A stretch of DNA of 64,000 nt, taken from NCBI RefSeq assembly GCF_025913575.1, contig NZ_CP109785.1:3100001-3164000 (forward strand), in the 5' to 3' direction. The DNA comes from Halocatena marina (GTDB taxonomy: Archaea; Halobacteriota; Halobacteria; Halobacteriales; Haloarculaceae). The number at the start of each line of letters is the position of its first letter. The stretch's first letter is position 1. Positions 33,856 to 42,361 of this stretch are shown here, piece after piece. The notes beneath the pieces were generated by a model. The model had not been told where the DNA came from. It saw only the letters and a program-made list of their open reading frames with translations, and did no database searches. Position numbers and translations under genes: made by a program.

Positions 33856-36273
33856 GTGCAACCAGATCCGGCGATCCTCCTCTCCGTGTTGGCGATTCCG
33901 TTCGTCGGTGCGGCAATGGTCCCGCTCGTCTACCGTCTACTCGGTGAGCGTACTGCCTACTTTGCGGCAGGCATTGCGATGCTCTGCTTTGTGCTTTTAC
34001 TGAGTCAGTACGAGAACTGGGGAACGGTCACAGTGAACTGGATACCCTCACTCGGTGTCTCGCTCGTGTTATATCTCGACGGACTCGCGTACCTCATCGC
34101 ACTTCTCGCAAGCGGTGTTGGGGTGCTCGTTTTCGTCTATTCTGGCGGATATATGCACGGAGAACCGGGGAGGATGAAATATTACGCGGCGTTGCTCGCG
34201 TTCATGGGGTCAATGCTCGGTGTTGCGTTGGTGGTCGATCTCATCTCTCTATTCGTCTTCTGGGAACTGACGAGCGTTGCCTCGTTTATTCTCATTGGAC
34301 ATTATCAGCGCACTCCAAGCTCGCTGTACGCCGCGCGCAAGTCGATGCTTATCACCGTCTCCGGCGGGCTCTTCATGCTCGTTGGCTTTCTTATACTGCA
34401 TCTCGTATCCGGGCAGGCACTCGGTGGAATGACGTTCACCCTTATTGGGACTGAGCAATCGCTCATCGGTATCCCGGGTGAGGTTGACAATGCAGCGGCG
34501 ATTCGGGGAGCGCTCCACTCGGCAGGATTGTTCATTCCCGTGCTCGTGCTCCTCGCTATCGGTGCAGCGACGAAGTCCGCACAAGTTCCATTTCACATCT
34601 GGCTCCCGAATGCGATGGAGGCCCCAACGCCGGTTTCTGCGTTTCTCCACTCAGCCACGATGGTCAAAGCAGGAGTTTATCTCATTGGACGGTTTCGCCC
34701 GTTGTTCGTTCCCGAACACGTGGTGATCGCCGAAGGATGGACGCTCTTGTTCGTTGCCCTGGGACTGGCGACGATGACCATCGCAGCGATACTCGCTGTC
34801 GGAGCGGTCGACATCAAGGAGCTACTGGCGTACTCGACGGCTTCGCATCTCGGTCTCATCGTTGCCGGCTTCGGATTCGCCGAGGTGATCGGCGGCGAAG
34901 CGGGGGTGTTCCATATCCTCAACCACGCATCGTTCAAGGCCGCGCTGTTTCTCATCGCAGGGATCATCGCTCACGAGGCAGGTACGCGGTCGATCGCTGA
35001 TCTCGGTGGACTGCGGCGCGATCTCCCAGTTACGGCGATCATAGCCGTTATCGCATCGCTCAGTATGGCAGGTGTGCCGCCATTCAACGGGTTCTATTCG
35101 AAGGAATTCCTGTTCGATGCCGCATGGGAGACGGCCGCCCAGACAGGTGGTGTTGCGTGGGTGTTCCCTGTGGTCGCCGTCTTCGGGAGCGTGTTTACGT
35201 TCCTCTACTCTGTTCGCTTCATCATGCTGTTTTTCGGCGAGCGACCCGAGGAGTTAGGAGAGGTGCATCGACCGCCGCTTTCGATGCTCGCGCCAGTTGG
35301 CGTGCTCGGGCTTCTCGTGCTCGGTATCAGCATCAGTCCACAGACCGCTTTCAACCTCCTCGTGGGAGACGCAATCGGGAGTACCATGCTCGGAGAACAC
35401 CACTTCAAGGTGTATTTCCCGACGAAGGTCACACCACCAGTTCTCATGAGCACCATCACCATCGTCACGGGACTCCTCGCGTACTCCGTTTACGACCGAC
35501 TCCACAACGGGATCCGACGCGTGCGATCGATTCCGCCCGTCACGGCGAACTACTACTACGATTCAACGATCGAGGGACTAGGACGATGGAGCAATCTCGT
35601 TCCCCGATACGTGCAGACCCGAATTCTACGCACGTACGCAGCCGTCGTTCTGCTTTCGGTGAGCGCGATTGCGCTTGGCGGATACGTCGTCGGAGGCGCT
35701 GGTGTGTCGCTCGCTGCCCCGACGCTGGCGGCACCGATCATTATCATTCTCTGTGTCGCTGTCGTCGGTGCGATCGCGGTTAGCGTCGCACCATCACACA
35801 TCGCGGGCGTACTCACGCTGTCGATCGTCGGGTTCATGGTCGCCGTGTTCTACGTGCTCGCAAGCGCACCCGATCTCGCGCTCACACAGCTCGTCATCGA
35901 GACGCTCGTACTCGTGATCTTCCTGCTCGTGCTCGATAAGCTCCCAGAGTACTACGGCGAACTGAAACGGAGCCGAGCGGTCGTCGATGGACTCATTGCA
36001 GGCGCTGTCGGTGTCACCGTCGCACTCACTGTCTTGTTGACGACCGCAGCCCACCCGAACGATAGCATCGCACATTTCTTCCTCGAACGGGCACCAGTGC
36101 CACCGAATCCCGATCCAGTCTTTGTGGACTGGGGTGGCGGCGGGAATATCGTGAACGTCATCCTCGTGGATTTCCGAGCATTCGATACGATGGGAGAAAT
36201 CTCGGTGGTGGCGATGGCTGCACTCGCAGTTCTCACGCTCATCGGTATGCGAAATCGGGGTGAAAGCGCATGA
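33856..36273 (+). CDS. mnhA: Mrp/Mnh cation:proton antiporter subunit A
   Basis: An 805-residue polytopic membrane protein from a GTG start; no usable ATG lies near. Residues ~1-480 are a NuoL-like proton-channel domain (FWELTSVASFILIGHYQ, LPNAMEAPTPVSAFLHSATM with the helix-7 residues, SMAGVPPFNGFYSKEFLFD). The C-terminal part includes the MnhA-specific DUF4040/MbhE region (LVIETLVLVIFLLVLDKLPE). It is the largest subunit of the multi-subunit Na+(K+)/H+ antiporter. Four-base overlap with mnhB shows coupling. Confidence 0.95.
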   Translation: MQPDPAILLSVLAIPFVGAAMVPLVYRLLGERTAYFAAGIAMLCFVLLLSQYENWGTVTVNWIPSLGVSLVLYLDGLAYLIALLASGVGVLVFVYSGGYMHGEPGRMKYYAALLAFMGSMLGVALVVDLISLFVFWELTSVASFILIGHYQRTPSSLYAARKSMLITVSGGLFMLVGFLILHLVSGQALGGMTFTLIGTEQSLIGIPGEVDNAAAIRGALHSAGLFIPVLVLLAIGAATKSAQVPFHIWLPNAMEAPTPVSAFLHSATMVKAGVYLIGRFRPLFVPEHVVIAEGWTLLFVALGLATMTIAAILAVGAVDIKELLAYSTASHLGLIVAGFGFAEVIGGEAGVFHILNHASFKAALFLIAGIIAHEAGTRSIADLGGLRRDLPVTAIIAVIASLSMAGVPPFNGFYSKEFLFDAAWETAAQTGGVAWVFPVVAVFGSVFTFLYSVRFIMLFFGERPEELGEVHRPPLSMLAPVGVLGLLVLGISISPQTAFNLLVGDAIGSTMLGEHHFKVYFPTKVTPPVLMSTITIVTGLLAYSVYDRLHNGIRRVRSIPPVTANYYYDSTIEGLGRWSNLVPRYVQTRILRTYAAVVLLSVSAIALGGYVVGGAGVSLAAPTLAAPIIIILCVAVVGAIAVSVAPSHIAGVLTLSIVGFMVAVFYVLASAPDLALTQLVIETLVLVIFLLVLDKLPEYYGELKRSRAVVDGLIAGAVGVTVALTVLLTTAAHPNDSIAHFFLERAPVPPNPDPVFVDWGGGGNIVNVILVDFRAFDTMGEISVVAMAALAVLTLIGMRNRGESA

Positions 36274-36776
36274 CTACTCAGCCGACCATTATCGCTCGGA
36301 CCGTCGTCCGAACCGTTGTTCCGATCATCCTCCTGACCGCCATTGCACTGGTTCTCCAAGGACACAACCTCCCTGGCGGTGGCTTCATCGGGGGCGTACT
36401 TACGGCGACCGCGTTTGCGCTCGTTTACATCAGCTACGGCTCGGAATACCTCGTCCAAGCGTTGCTCTCGGGGGCTGAAGGAGCCGAGGGAACAGGAGCA
36501 GAGACAGAATCCATACAAGCAGAGTCAAGATTCCTCTCGGGAGCGATCGGGACGTACACTCGGATGTTTGCGTTCGGATTGGCGCTTGCGGCTGGTTCGG
36601 GTGTGGTCGCAGTTGTGCTTGGAGTGCCGTTTCTCACACAGGCCGTCGCGCTTGTTCATCACGTGCCGATCTACAAAGAGCTCGAATTTGCAAGCGCACT
36701 CGCGTTCGATCTTGGCGTGTACTTCGTCGTCGTTGGGTCACTCCTGACGATTCTCGCGGTGGTGGGAGACGAATGA
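36270..36776 (+). CDS. mnhB: Mrp/Mnh antiporter subunit B
   Basis: A 168-residue, four-helix MnhB protein. The signature LQGHNLPGGGFIGGVLTATA follows the first helix. An acidic loop (ESIQAES) separates helices 2 and 3. It overlaps both mnhA and mnhC by four bases (ATGA junctions), fixing its place in the operon. It forms part of the membrane arm of the antiporter. Confidence 0.93.
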   Translation: MTTQPTIIARTVVRTVVPIILLTAIALVLQGHNLPGGGFIGGVLTATAFALVYISYGSEYLVQALLSGAEGAEGTGAETESIQAESRFLSGAIGTYTRMFAFGLALAAGSGVVAVVLGVPFLTQAVALVHHVPIYKELEFASALAFDLGVYFVVVGSLLTILAVVGDE

Positions 36777-37132
36777 CAGAGGTCGTTCTTGCCGTCGTGC
36801 TCGGACTGTTGTTCGCGCTTGGGACGTTCCTCGTCCTCCGACGCGACGTGGTTCGCGTAACGTGGGGTGTAACCATCATCAGCCAAGCAACGAACGTCTA
36901 TCTCGTGACCATGGGTGGTATCGGCGGAAGTATCCCCATTCTCGGTCACGGCGGCGGTGGCCACGGGAACGTGACCGATCCACTCGTGCAGGCGTTAGTC
37001 CTGACAGCCATCGTCATCGGCTTTGGGACAACAGCGTTCGCGCTCGTGCTCACCTACCGCGTCTATCAGGAACACGGAACACTCGATCTGCGTGAGTTCG
37101 GACACGAAGAGTGGGACGGGGTGAACCGATAA
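36773..37132 (+). CDS. mnhC: Mrp/Mnh antiporter subunit C (NuoK-like)
   Basis: A 119-residue three-helix protein homologous to complex I subunit NuoK: VLGLLFALGTFLVLRRDVVR, SQATNVYLVTMGG and QALVLTAIVIGFGTTAFALV. The QALVLTAIVI helix with adjacent glycine is the hallmark. An unusual Gly/His loop (GHGGGGHGN) lies between helices 2 and 3. It shares one base with mnhD. Confidence 0.94.
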   Translation: MTEVVLAVVLGLLFALGTFLVLRRDVVRVTWGVTIISQATNVYLVTMGGIGGSIPILGHGGGGHGNVTDPLVQALVLTAIVIGFGTTAFALVLTYRVYQEHGTLDLREFGHEEWDGVNR

Positions 37133-38772
37133 TGAGCGATCTCGTTGTCGCACCGCTGATCGTCGCGTTGCTGACGGCAATCCTCTGTCTCCTGATTCGC
37201 TCTCGGTCGCAGTTACAGCGCGGTGTCAGCCTCCTCGGTGGCGGCGTCTATCTTGTAGCCGTTGGGCTGCTCTTCCGAGCAGTGCGGTCGGATGCTGACA
37301 GGACGCTCGTCTACCAAGTGTCCAACTGGAAGGCCCCATACGGGATCACGCTCGTTGCAGACGACCTCTCTGTCATCTTTCTTGCGCTCACAGCGGTCGT
37401 CTCACTCGCCGCACTCGCCTTCTCCGTTCGTTCTATCACCGCAGCGGGCCAACGGCTCTCGTATCATCCACTGTATCACTTTATGGTGGTCGGCATTACC
37501 GGGTCATTCCTCACAGGTGATCTTTTCAACCTCTTCGTATGGTTCGAAGTAATGCTGATGTCGAGTTACGTACTCGTTGTCTTCTACAGCGGTCCAGAGC
37601 ACACCCGCGCAGCGTTGCAGTATACGGTTCTCAACCTCCTCGGTAGCGCCGTCATGTTGCTTGCGATCGGTGGGTTGTACGCGACGACGGGCACGTTGAA
37701 CATGGCCGATCTCGCACGCCGACTCGCGGCCCCTGACGCGTACAACGTCGCTGTTGCACCGGTACTCGGGCTGACGGCCCTCCTGTTCTGTGTGTTTGCG
37801 CTCAAAGCCGGCATCGCTCCGTTCCAGTTCTGGGTACCTGACGCCTACCGGGCGGCACCAGCCCCAGTCGCTGCGATGCTCGCAGGCGTCGTCAAGAAGG
37901 TGGGTATCTACGCCATCATTCGTCTCTACTTTTCGATCTTCGCTGTTGTGACGATTCCAACAGGAACGGGGATCGAAATCGGTGGACAAGGACTGTGGAT
38001 CGGAACAGGAGCGTGGAGTCTGGTACCGTCGACCGGCGGAGGGACATTCCTTGCCTTCTTTGGCCCGATCATCCTCGTGATGGCTGTTGTAAGCATTATC
38101 CTCGGCGGTATCGGTGCAGTCGGCCGAGATGACTTGGATGGGCTGTTAGCGTATTCGAGCATCGGTCAGGTTGGATTCATCGTCCTCCCGCTCGCGGTTG
38201 CGGCGACTGCCTCTCCAGGCGATCAGCTGTTCCAACTCGGCATCGTTGCCGCCATCATTTATTCGATTAATCACGGATTCGCGAAGGGGATGCTGTTTCT
38301 CGTGAGTGGGACAGTTAGCGAGGCGGTTGGAAGCCTCAAATTCAATCGGCTCGGTGGTATCGTCGAACGCGACCCAGTGCTCGCGGGAACCTTCTTCGTC
38401 GGTGCACTTTCGCTCATCGGCGTTCCACCGCTGTCTGGATTCTTCGGAAAACTCCTCGTGTTCGATGTGGCTGTTACCGCCCAAAACACGGTCGGCCTCA
38501 TCGTACTCGTCTTCGCACTCAGTGGAGCGATCCTAACGATCGCATACCTGTCACTCGCATGGACGCGTGGCTTTTGGGGTGCACCGAGCGAATCAGTCGA
38601 TCAGGTAAACATGGTTCCGACGTTGGTTGCGATCAGCGCCGTACTCGCACTCGTAATCATCGGCCTCGGAATCGGATTCCAACCCCTGTACGACGCTGCA
38701 ACTGACGCCGCAAACGCGGCTATCGACACACAAGGATACGTCGACGCAGTGCTCGGGGGAACGGGAGCATGA
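37132..38772 (+). CDS. mnhD: Mrp/Mnh antiporter subunit D (NuoM/N-like)
   Basis: A 546-residue, about 14-helix proton-translocating subunit. The start at 37132 (MSDLVVAPLIVAL) overlaps the mnhC stop by one base; the frame opens seven codons earlier. Landmarks are LFNLFVWFEVMLMSSYVLVV, FALKAGIAPFQFWVPDAYR, LLAYSSIGQVGFI and LSLIGVPPLSGFFGKLLVFD. The Glu of FEVMLM and the Lys of FALKAG are the channel residues conserved with complex I. Confidence 0.95.
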   Translation: MSDLVVAPLIVALLTAILCLLIRSRSQLQRGVSLLGGGVYLVAVGLLFRAVRSDADRTLVYQVSNWKAPYGITLVADDLSVIFLALTAVVSLAALAFSVRSITAAGQRLSYHPLYHFMVVGITGSFLTGDLFNLFVWFEVMLMSSYVLVVFYSGPEHTRAALQYTVLNLLGSAVMLLAIGGLYATTGTLNMADLARRLAAPDAYNVAVAPVLGLTALLFCVFALKAGIAPFQFWVPDAYRAAPAPVAAMLAGVVKKVGIYAIIRLYFSIFAVVTIPTGTGIEIGGQGLWIGTGAWSLVPSTGGGTFLAFFGPIILVMAVVSIILGGIGAVGRDDLDGLLAYSSIGQVGFIVLPLAVAATASPGDQLFQLGIVAAIIYSINHGFAKGMLFLVSGTVSEAVGSLKFNRLGGIVERDPVLAGTFFVGALSLIGVPPLSGFFGKLLVFDVAVTAQNTVGLIVLVFALSGAILTIAYLSLAWTRGFWGAPSESVDQVNMVPTLVAISAVLALVIIGLGIGFQPLYDAATDAANAAIDTQGYVDAVLGGTGA

Positions 38773-38805
38773 GACGGACAACAATGACAGTATTTCATCA
38801 AACAT

Positions 38806-39513
38806 ATGACAACTGAATCGAAGATGAAGGTGAAAAAGTGGCCCGTCATCGGGGTCGTACTCGCTCTCGTCTGGCTGTTCGTCAAGGGCGCCACACTGTC
38901 TCCACAGAGCATTCTCGGGACGTTTCTCGTTGGCCTCGTTGTCGGGTTGTTCGTCGCATACGCCACCCGGAACATCTACGCTGAGGCGGTTGCTCTCGGG
39001 CCAGTCGTCCGGTCGACGCCAGCAGCCGTTCGCTACCTGCTTCACTTTTTGCGGGAGCTACTAACGGCGAACGTCGATGTGGCATACCGCGTCCTCTCTC
39101 CGTCGCTTCCGATTGATCCAGATGTGGTGGCCATTCCGCTTCGTGTTCAGACTGATGCAGCCATCACGACCATCGCAAACAGCATCACGCTCACACCGGG
39201 AACGCTCACTATGGACTATGACGAAGAGACAAACACCCTGTTCGTCCACGCGATCACCGGGAAACAAAATATTCATTCGATCATCGAACCCGTCCGAGCG
39301 TGGGAAAACCTCGCGCTCGTCATCTTCGATGAAGAAGCAGACCCCGAGGATCCCGCACCAGAATTGCCCACCATAAATGTGAACGAAAGTGGAAACGAAC
39401 GCAAACACGAACAGAGCACAGAGTCAGAACCGGAAACAGAAACGAAATCGAAATCGAAAGAACAGCGTGAGGGACGTCTTTCTGTAGACCGAGGGGTAGA
39501 AGATGGCGAGTGA
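38806..39513 (+). CDS. mnhE: Mrp/Mnh antiporter subunit E
   Basis: A 235-residue protein. Two N-terminal helices (WPVIGVVLALVWLFVKG and LGTFLVGLVVGLFVAYATR) precede the MnhE soluble domain with LRVQTDAAITTIANSITLTP and GTLTMDYDEETNTLFVHAI. The last ~50 residues are a low-complexity charged tail (STESEPETETKSKSKEQ), longer than usual. The Met at codon 7 is an alternative start. It overlaps mnhF by 11 bases. Confidence 0.92.
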   Translation: MTTESKMKVKKWPVIGVVLALVWLFVKGATLSPQSILGTFLVGLVVGLFVAYATRNIYAEAVALGPVVRSTPAAVRYLLHFLRELLTANVDVAYRVLSPSLPIDPDVVAIPLRVQTDAAITTIANSITLTPGTLTMDYDEETNTLFVHAITGKQNIHSIIEPVRAWENLALVIFDEEADPEDPAPELPTINVNESGNERKHEQSTESEPETETKSKSKEQREGRLSVDRGVEDGE

Positions 39514-39799
39514 GCTTGCGCTTCCGTGGTTCCTTGAGCTTGTGATTCAGGGAGGACTGCTCATCACGAGCGCTGTAACGTTGCTCGCTGCGTATCGCGT
39601 CATCGTCGGTCCGACCACCCCCGACCGTGTCGTTGCGCTTGACGTCATCTCGACGAACGTAGTGGCAATAGCTGTCCTGTTTTCACTCGAAACAGGTGAG
39701 GGAGTACTCATCACTGTTGGACTGGTGCTTGCGATCATCGGCTTCATTAGCACGGTCGCAGTTGCACGGTACATCACGGAAGGAGACATAATCGAGTAA
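39503..39799 (+). CDS. mnhF: Mrp/Mnh antiporter subunit F
   Basis: A 98-residue three-helix protein. The conserved VIVGPTTPDRVVALDVIST motif between helices 1 and 2 identifies MnhF, followed by VLITVGLVLAIIGFISTVAV. Its start lies within the end of mnhE and its stop is 11 bases before mnhG. Confidence 0.94.
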   Translation: MASELALPWFLELVIQGGLLITSAVTLLAAYRVIVGPTTPDRVVALDVISTNVVAIAVLFSLETGEGVLITVGLVLAIIGFISTVAVARYITEGDIIE

Positions 39800-39810
39800 T
39801 TCAATCCAGT

Positions 39811-40308
39811 ATGCCTTCGAACATCATTCAGGCGAGTATCGTCACCGCACTCATCGTCCTCGGGAGTTTCTTCCTTCTCGTCGGAACAATCGGGTTGCTC
39901 CGTCTTCCGGACGTGTACAACCGGATGCACGCAACCAGCAAGGCCACGACGCTCGGAGCGGCTTCGCTCTTCCTCGCAGGGTTCGTTTACTTCGACGCCC
40001 AAGCAGCAGGACTCACGTCGCTCGTCGGGATCGTGTTCCTGTTTTTGACTGCCCCAACAGGCGCACACATGATCTCACGATCAGCACAGAAGATGGGTGT
40101 CGAATTCGAATACGGCGCGACGTGGCCCGGCGAAATCGATAGCAGACCAGACCAACCAGCAGACACACAGCCGGAATCTGACCCGTCTCAGACAGCAGAG
40201 TCAGAGACAAAGACAGAGTCTGAATCTGAATCACAGTCCCAGTCTGACGTCGATTCCGATTCGGAGCCAGACCACGGAACCGACGCGGATCGGGAGCAGT
40301 CCAACTGA
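39811..40308 (+). CDS. mnhG: Mrp/Mnh antiporter subunit G
   Basis: A 165-residue protein with three helices and the MnhG signature GLLRLPDVYNRMHATSKATT. The C-terminal ~50 residues are a Ser/Glu/Gln repeat (TESESESQSQSDVDSDSEPD) absent from most homologues. It completes the A-G set, so the antiporter should be functional; it would expel Na+ against incoming protons at the cell membrane. Confidence 0.94.
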   Translation: MPSNIIQASIVTALIVLGSFFLLVGTIGLLRLPDVYNRMHATSKATTLGAASLFLAGFVYFDAQAAGLTSLVGIVFLFLTAPTGAHMISRSAQKMGVEFEYGATWPGEIDSRPDQPADTQPESDPSQTAESETKTESESESQSQSDVDSDSEPDHGTDADREQSN

Positions 40309-40350
40309 GAACGCAAATTTTACAGCCCGAATTGAGACGAGAACACGTTC

Positions 40351-41505
40351 TCAATCGAGTTCTGCTGTGAGTTCGTCGGCTATCGTGAGACCGAGTTCGG
40401 ATTTCGAGCCGGAGAACTCCTGGTAGTCGTTTTCCCGAACAATGAGCACACGGCTTTCTTCTTCGCCCATTACGCTCGCGTCGTTGGCGACGACAAATGA
40501 GAGATCAGCCCGATCAAGCCGATCGCTGGCTGCGTCGACGAGCGCAGCATCGTCTCCGTTGGTTTCGAGTTTGAATCCGACGATTGGGAGCGTCGGATGT
40601 GCGTCACGGATCGTATCGATCAACTTTGGCGTTGGTTCGAGATCGAGCGTCAGACTCTGGCCAGAGCGAATCTTCTCAGCTCGCGTTTCGACGGTATAGT
40701 CGGAGATAGCGGCGGCCGAGACGAGTGCATCCACGTCGGGAGCGTATGCCTCGACCGCATCGATCATTTCCGTCGCGCTTTCGACGTGTTCGACGGCAGC
40801 GTACGGAACCTCTGCTCCGTTGTGGACGAGCGTAACATCCGCACCACGGACGTAGCAAGCACGCGCAACTGCTCGGCCTGTTCGCCCAGATGCGCGGTTT
40901 GTGAGCGTACGCACAGGATCGATGCGCTCTGCTGTTGCACCACTTGTAATGAGGATGTGCCTGCCAGCAAGCGGGGTCGGTCCAGCGTTACGGGCGACCG
41001 AGAGCACGATCGACTCCTCAGCAGCGATCTTTGCTTTTCCCTCCTCGATGCGCGGTTCGACGAAGGACACACCCCACGACTCGACGCGTTCGATGGCGTC
41101 GAGCACACCTGGATGGTCGTACATCGGTTCGTGCATCGCTGGAGCAACGACAACAGGAATGCCTGCTCCGAGCGCAGTCGTTACGCACGTGGTAACCGGC
41201 GTATCGTCGATCGCAGCCGCGATCTTACCGACCGTATTCGCAGTCGCAGGCGCGATGAGAACCACGTCCGCCCACCCATCATATCCACAGAGATCGACGT
41301 GTTCGACCGATCCGGTGATCTCGGTGACAACTGGCATTCCAGTGGCGAACTCGACCGACCACGGATGGACGATCCCGCAGGCGCTGTCGGTCATCACTGC
41401 TCGCACGGTCGCTCCCTGCCGTCGTAGCTCGTGGGCGAGTTCAACCGTTTTCACCGCAGCGATCGAACCAGTCACACAGAGCGCAACCCGTACTCCTTCG
41501 AGCAT
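40351..41505 (-). CDS. coaBC: Bifunctional CoaBC (phosphopantothenoylcysteine synthetase/decarboxylase)
   Basis: A 384-residue protein starting at MLEGVRVALCVTGSIAAVKT (41505); upstream residues in the frame are non-homologous. The N-terminal CoaC flavoprotein domain (1-175) has LIAPATANTVGKIA and VVAPAMHEPMYDHP with the catalytic histidine region. The C-terminal CoaB domain has ILITSGATAERIDPVR, the fingerprint for nucleotide binding, and VVANDASVMGEEESRVLI. It catalyses two steps of coenzyme A synthesis from 4'-phosphopantothenate. It converges on mnhG with 42 bases between. Confidence 0.93.
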   Translation of the reverse strand: MLEGVRVALCVTGSIAAVKTVELAHELRRQGATVRAVMTDSACGIVHPWSVEFATGMPVVTEITGSVEHVDLCGYDGWADVVLIAPATANTVGKIAAAIDDTPVTTCVTTALGAGIPVVVAPAMHEPMYDHPGVLDAIERVESWGVSFVEPRIEEGKAKIAAEESIVLSVARNAGPTPLAGRHILITSGATAERIDPVRTLTNRASGRTGRAVARACYVRGADVTLVHNGAEVPYAAVEHVESATEMIDAVEAYAPDVDALVSAAAISDYTVETRAEKIRSGQSLTLDLEPTPKLIDTIRDAHPTLPIVGFKLETNGDDAALVDAASDRLDRADLSFVVANDASVMGEEESRVLIVRENDYQEFSGSKSELGLTIADELTAELD

Positions 41506-41623
41506 TATTCTGCAATGGGACCCATACCGTTGTAAATGATCGTTCTTGCGAGAGTGTGTGATGGAATGCATGATCGAGCGAGAGATCAGAATACTTTAAC
41601 GTGATGGCAGGCAACCGCACTGC

Positions 41624-42151
41624 GTGGAAACAGTAGAAGCCAGCACCTTGGTCTACCTGCCGCCAGAGGAGATCTACGAATTCCTCGTCGATTTCCAACA
41701 GTACGGTAAATACACGAAATACGTAACGAACATCGATCGTGAAGGAGAGGACGACGCCGGTGCAGTGTACGATATCACGGTATCGTGGTGGAAAATCGAC
41801 TACACCGCACGTTCAAAGGTCACGGACGTTGACCCACCGAATCGAATCGATTGGGAACTAGCCAAAGGCGTCGATGCACACGGCTACTGGGAGATCGAAC
41901 ACGTCCCAGACGAAGCACCAGACGACAAACCGGACGCCTGCCGGGTACGGTGTTTCGCGGAGTTCGATCCGGACACGTTGGACGGTGATACGCTCAACCT
42001 TCCCGGATTCGTCCGCAATAAAGTGATCGACAAAGTCAAGCCAAAGATCGAAACAGCGGCTCGCATCGTTATCCGACGCATGGTCGCTGACCTCGAAGGA
42101 GAAGAGCGAGAAATCGATCTGAAGGTGCACAAAACACCGGTTTCGGTTTGA
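41624..42151 (+). CDS. SRPBCC (START-like) family protein
   Basis: A 175-residue protein with GTG start. The Bet v1/START-fold pattern is visible: VEASTLVYLPPEEIYEFLVD, FQQYGKYTKYV, a strand SWWKIDYTARSKVTDVDPPN, and a long C-terminal helix VIDKVKPKIETAARIVIRRM. Haloarchaeal relatives of the RatA/polyketide-cyclase group are common, typically binding a hydrophobic ligand or a quinone. No specific ligand can be assigned. A strong hairpin follows the stop. Confidence 0.8.
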   Translation: METVEASTLVYLPPEEIYEFLVDFQQYGKYTKYVTNIDREGEDDAGAVYDITVSWWKIDYTARSKVTDVDPPNRIDWELAKGVDAHGYWEIEHVPDEAPDDKPDACRVRCFAEFDPDTLDGDTLNLPGFVRNKVIDKVKPKIETAARIVIRRMVADLEGEEREIDLKVHKTPVSV

Positions 42152-42156
42152 ACCCC

Positions 42157-42176
42157 CTTCGCCCAGAAGGGCGAAG
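42157..42176 (+). terminator. Hairpin after the SRPBCC gene
   Basis: CTTCGCCC and GGGCGAAG form an 8-bp G+C-rich stem with loop AGAA, beginning 6 bases after the stop and followed by ATTT. It lies between convergent genes. The short T-run makes it a plausible rather than certain terminator. Confidence 0.5.
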
Positions 42177-42314
42177 ATTTCCACATTAGGGTAGTAGCTT
42201 ATACAGCGTGTTTTACGCGATGCAAAGCCGCTACTTTCGTAGTCGAACGGAAACACCGACTGTCCTCTCAAAATCGTAACGCTATCGGTGGATTATGTGA
42301 TAGCCGGAGTCAGC

Positions 42315-42332
42315 TCCATCCGGGAGGATGGA
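42315..42332 (-). terminator. Hairpin downstream of the second halocyanin
   Basis: TCCATCC and GGATGGA (7 bp) around loop GGGA, 30 bases beyond the halocyanin stop on the minus strand. No T-run follows; assignment as transcript end is tentative. Confidence 0.35.
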
Positions 42333-42361
42333 TCCTCTCACTCGGTGGTATGAGTATCAGC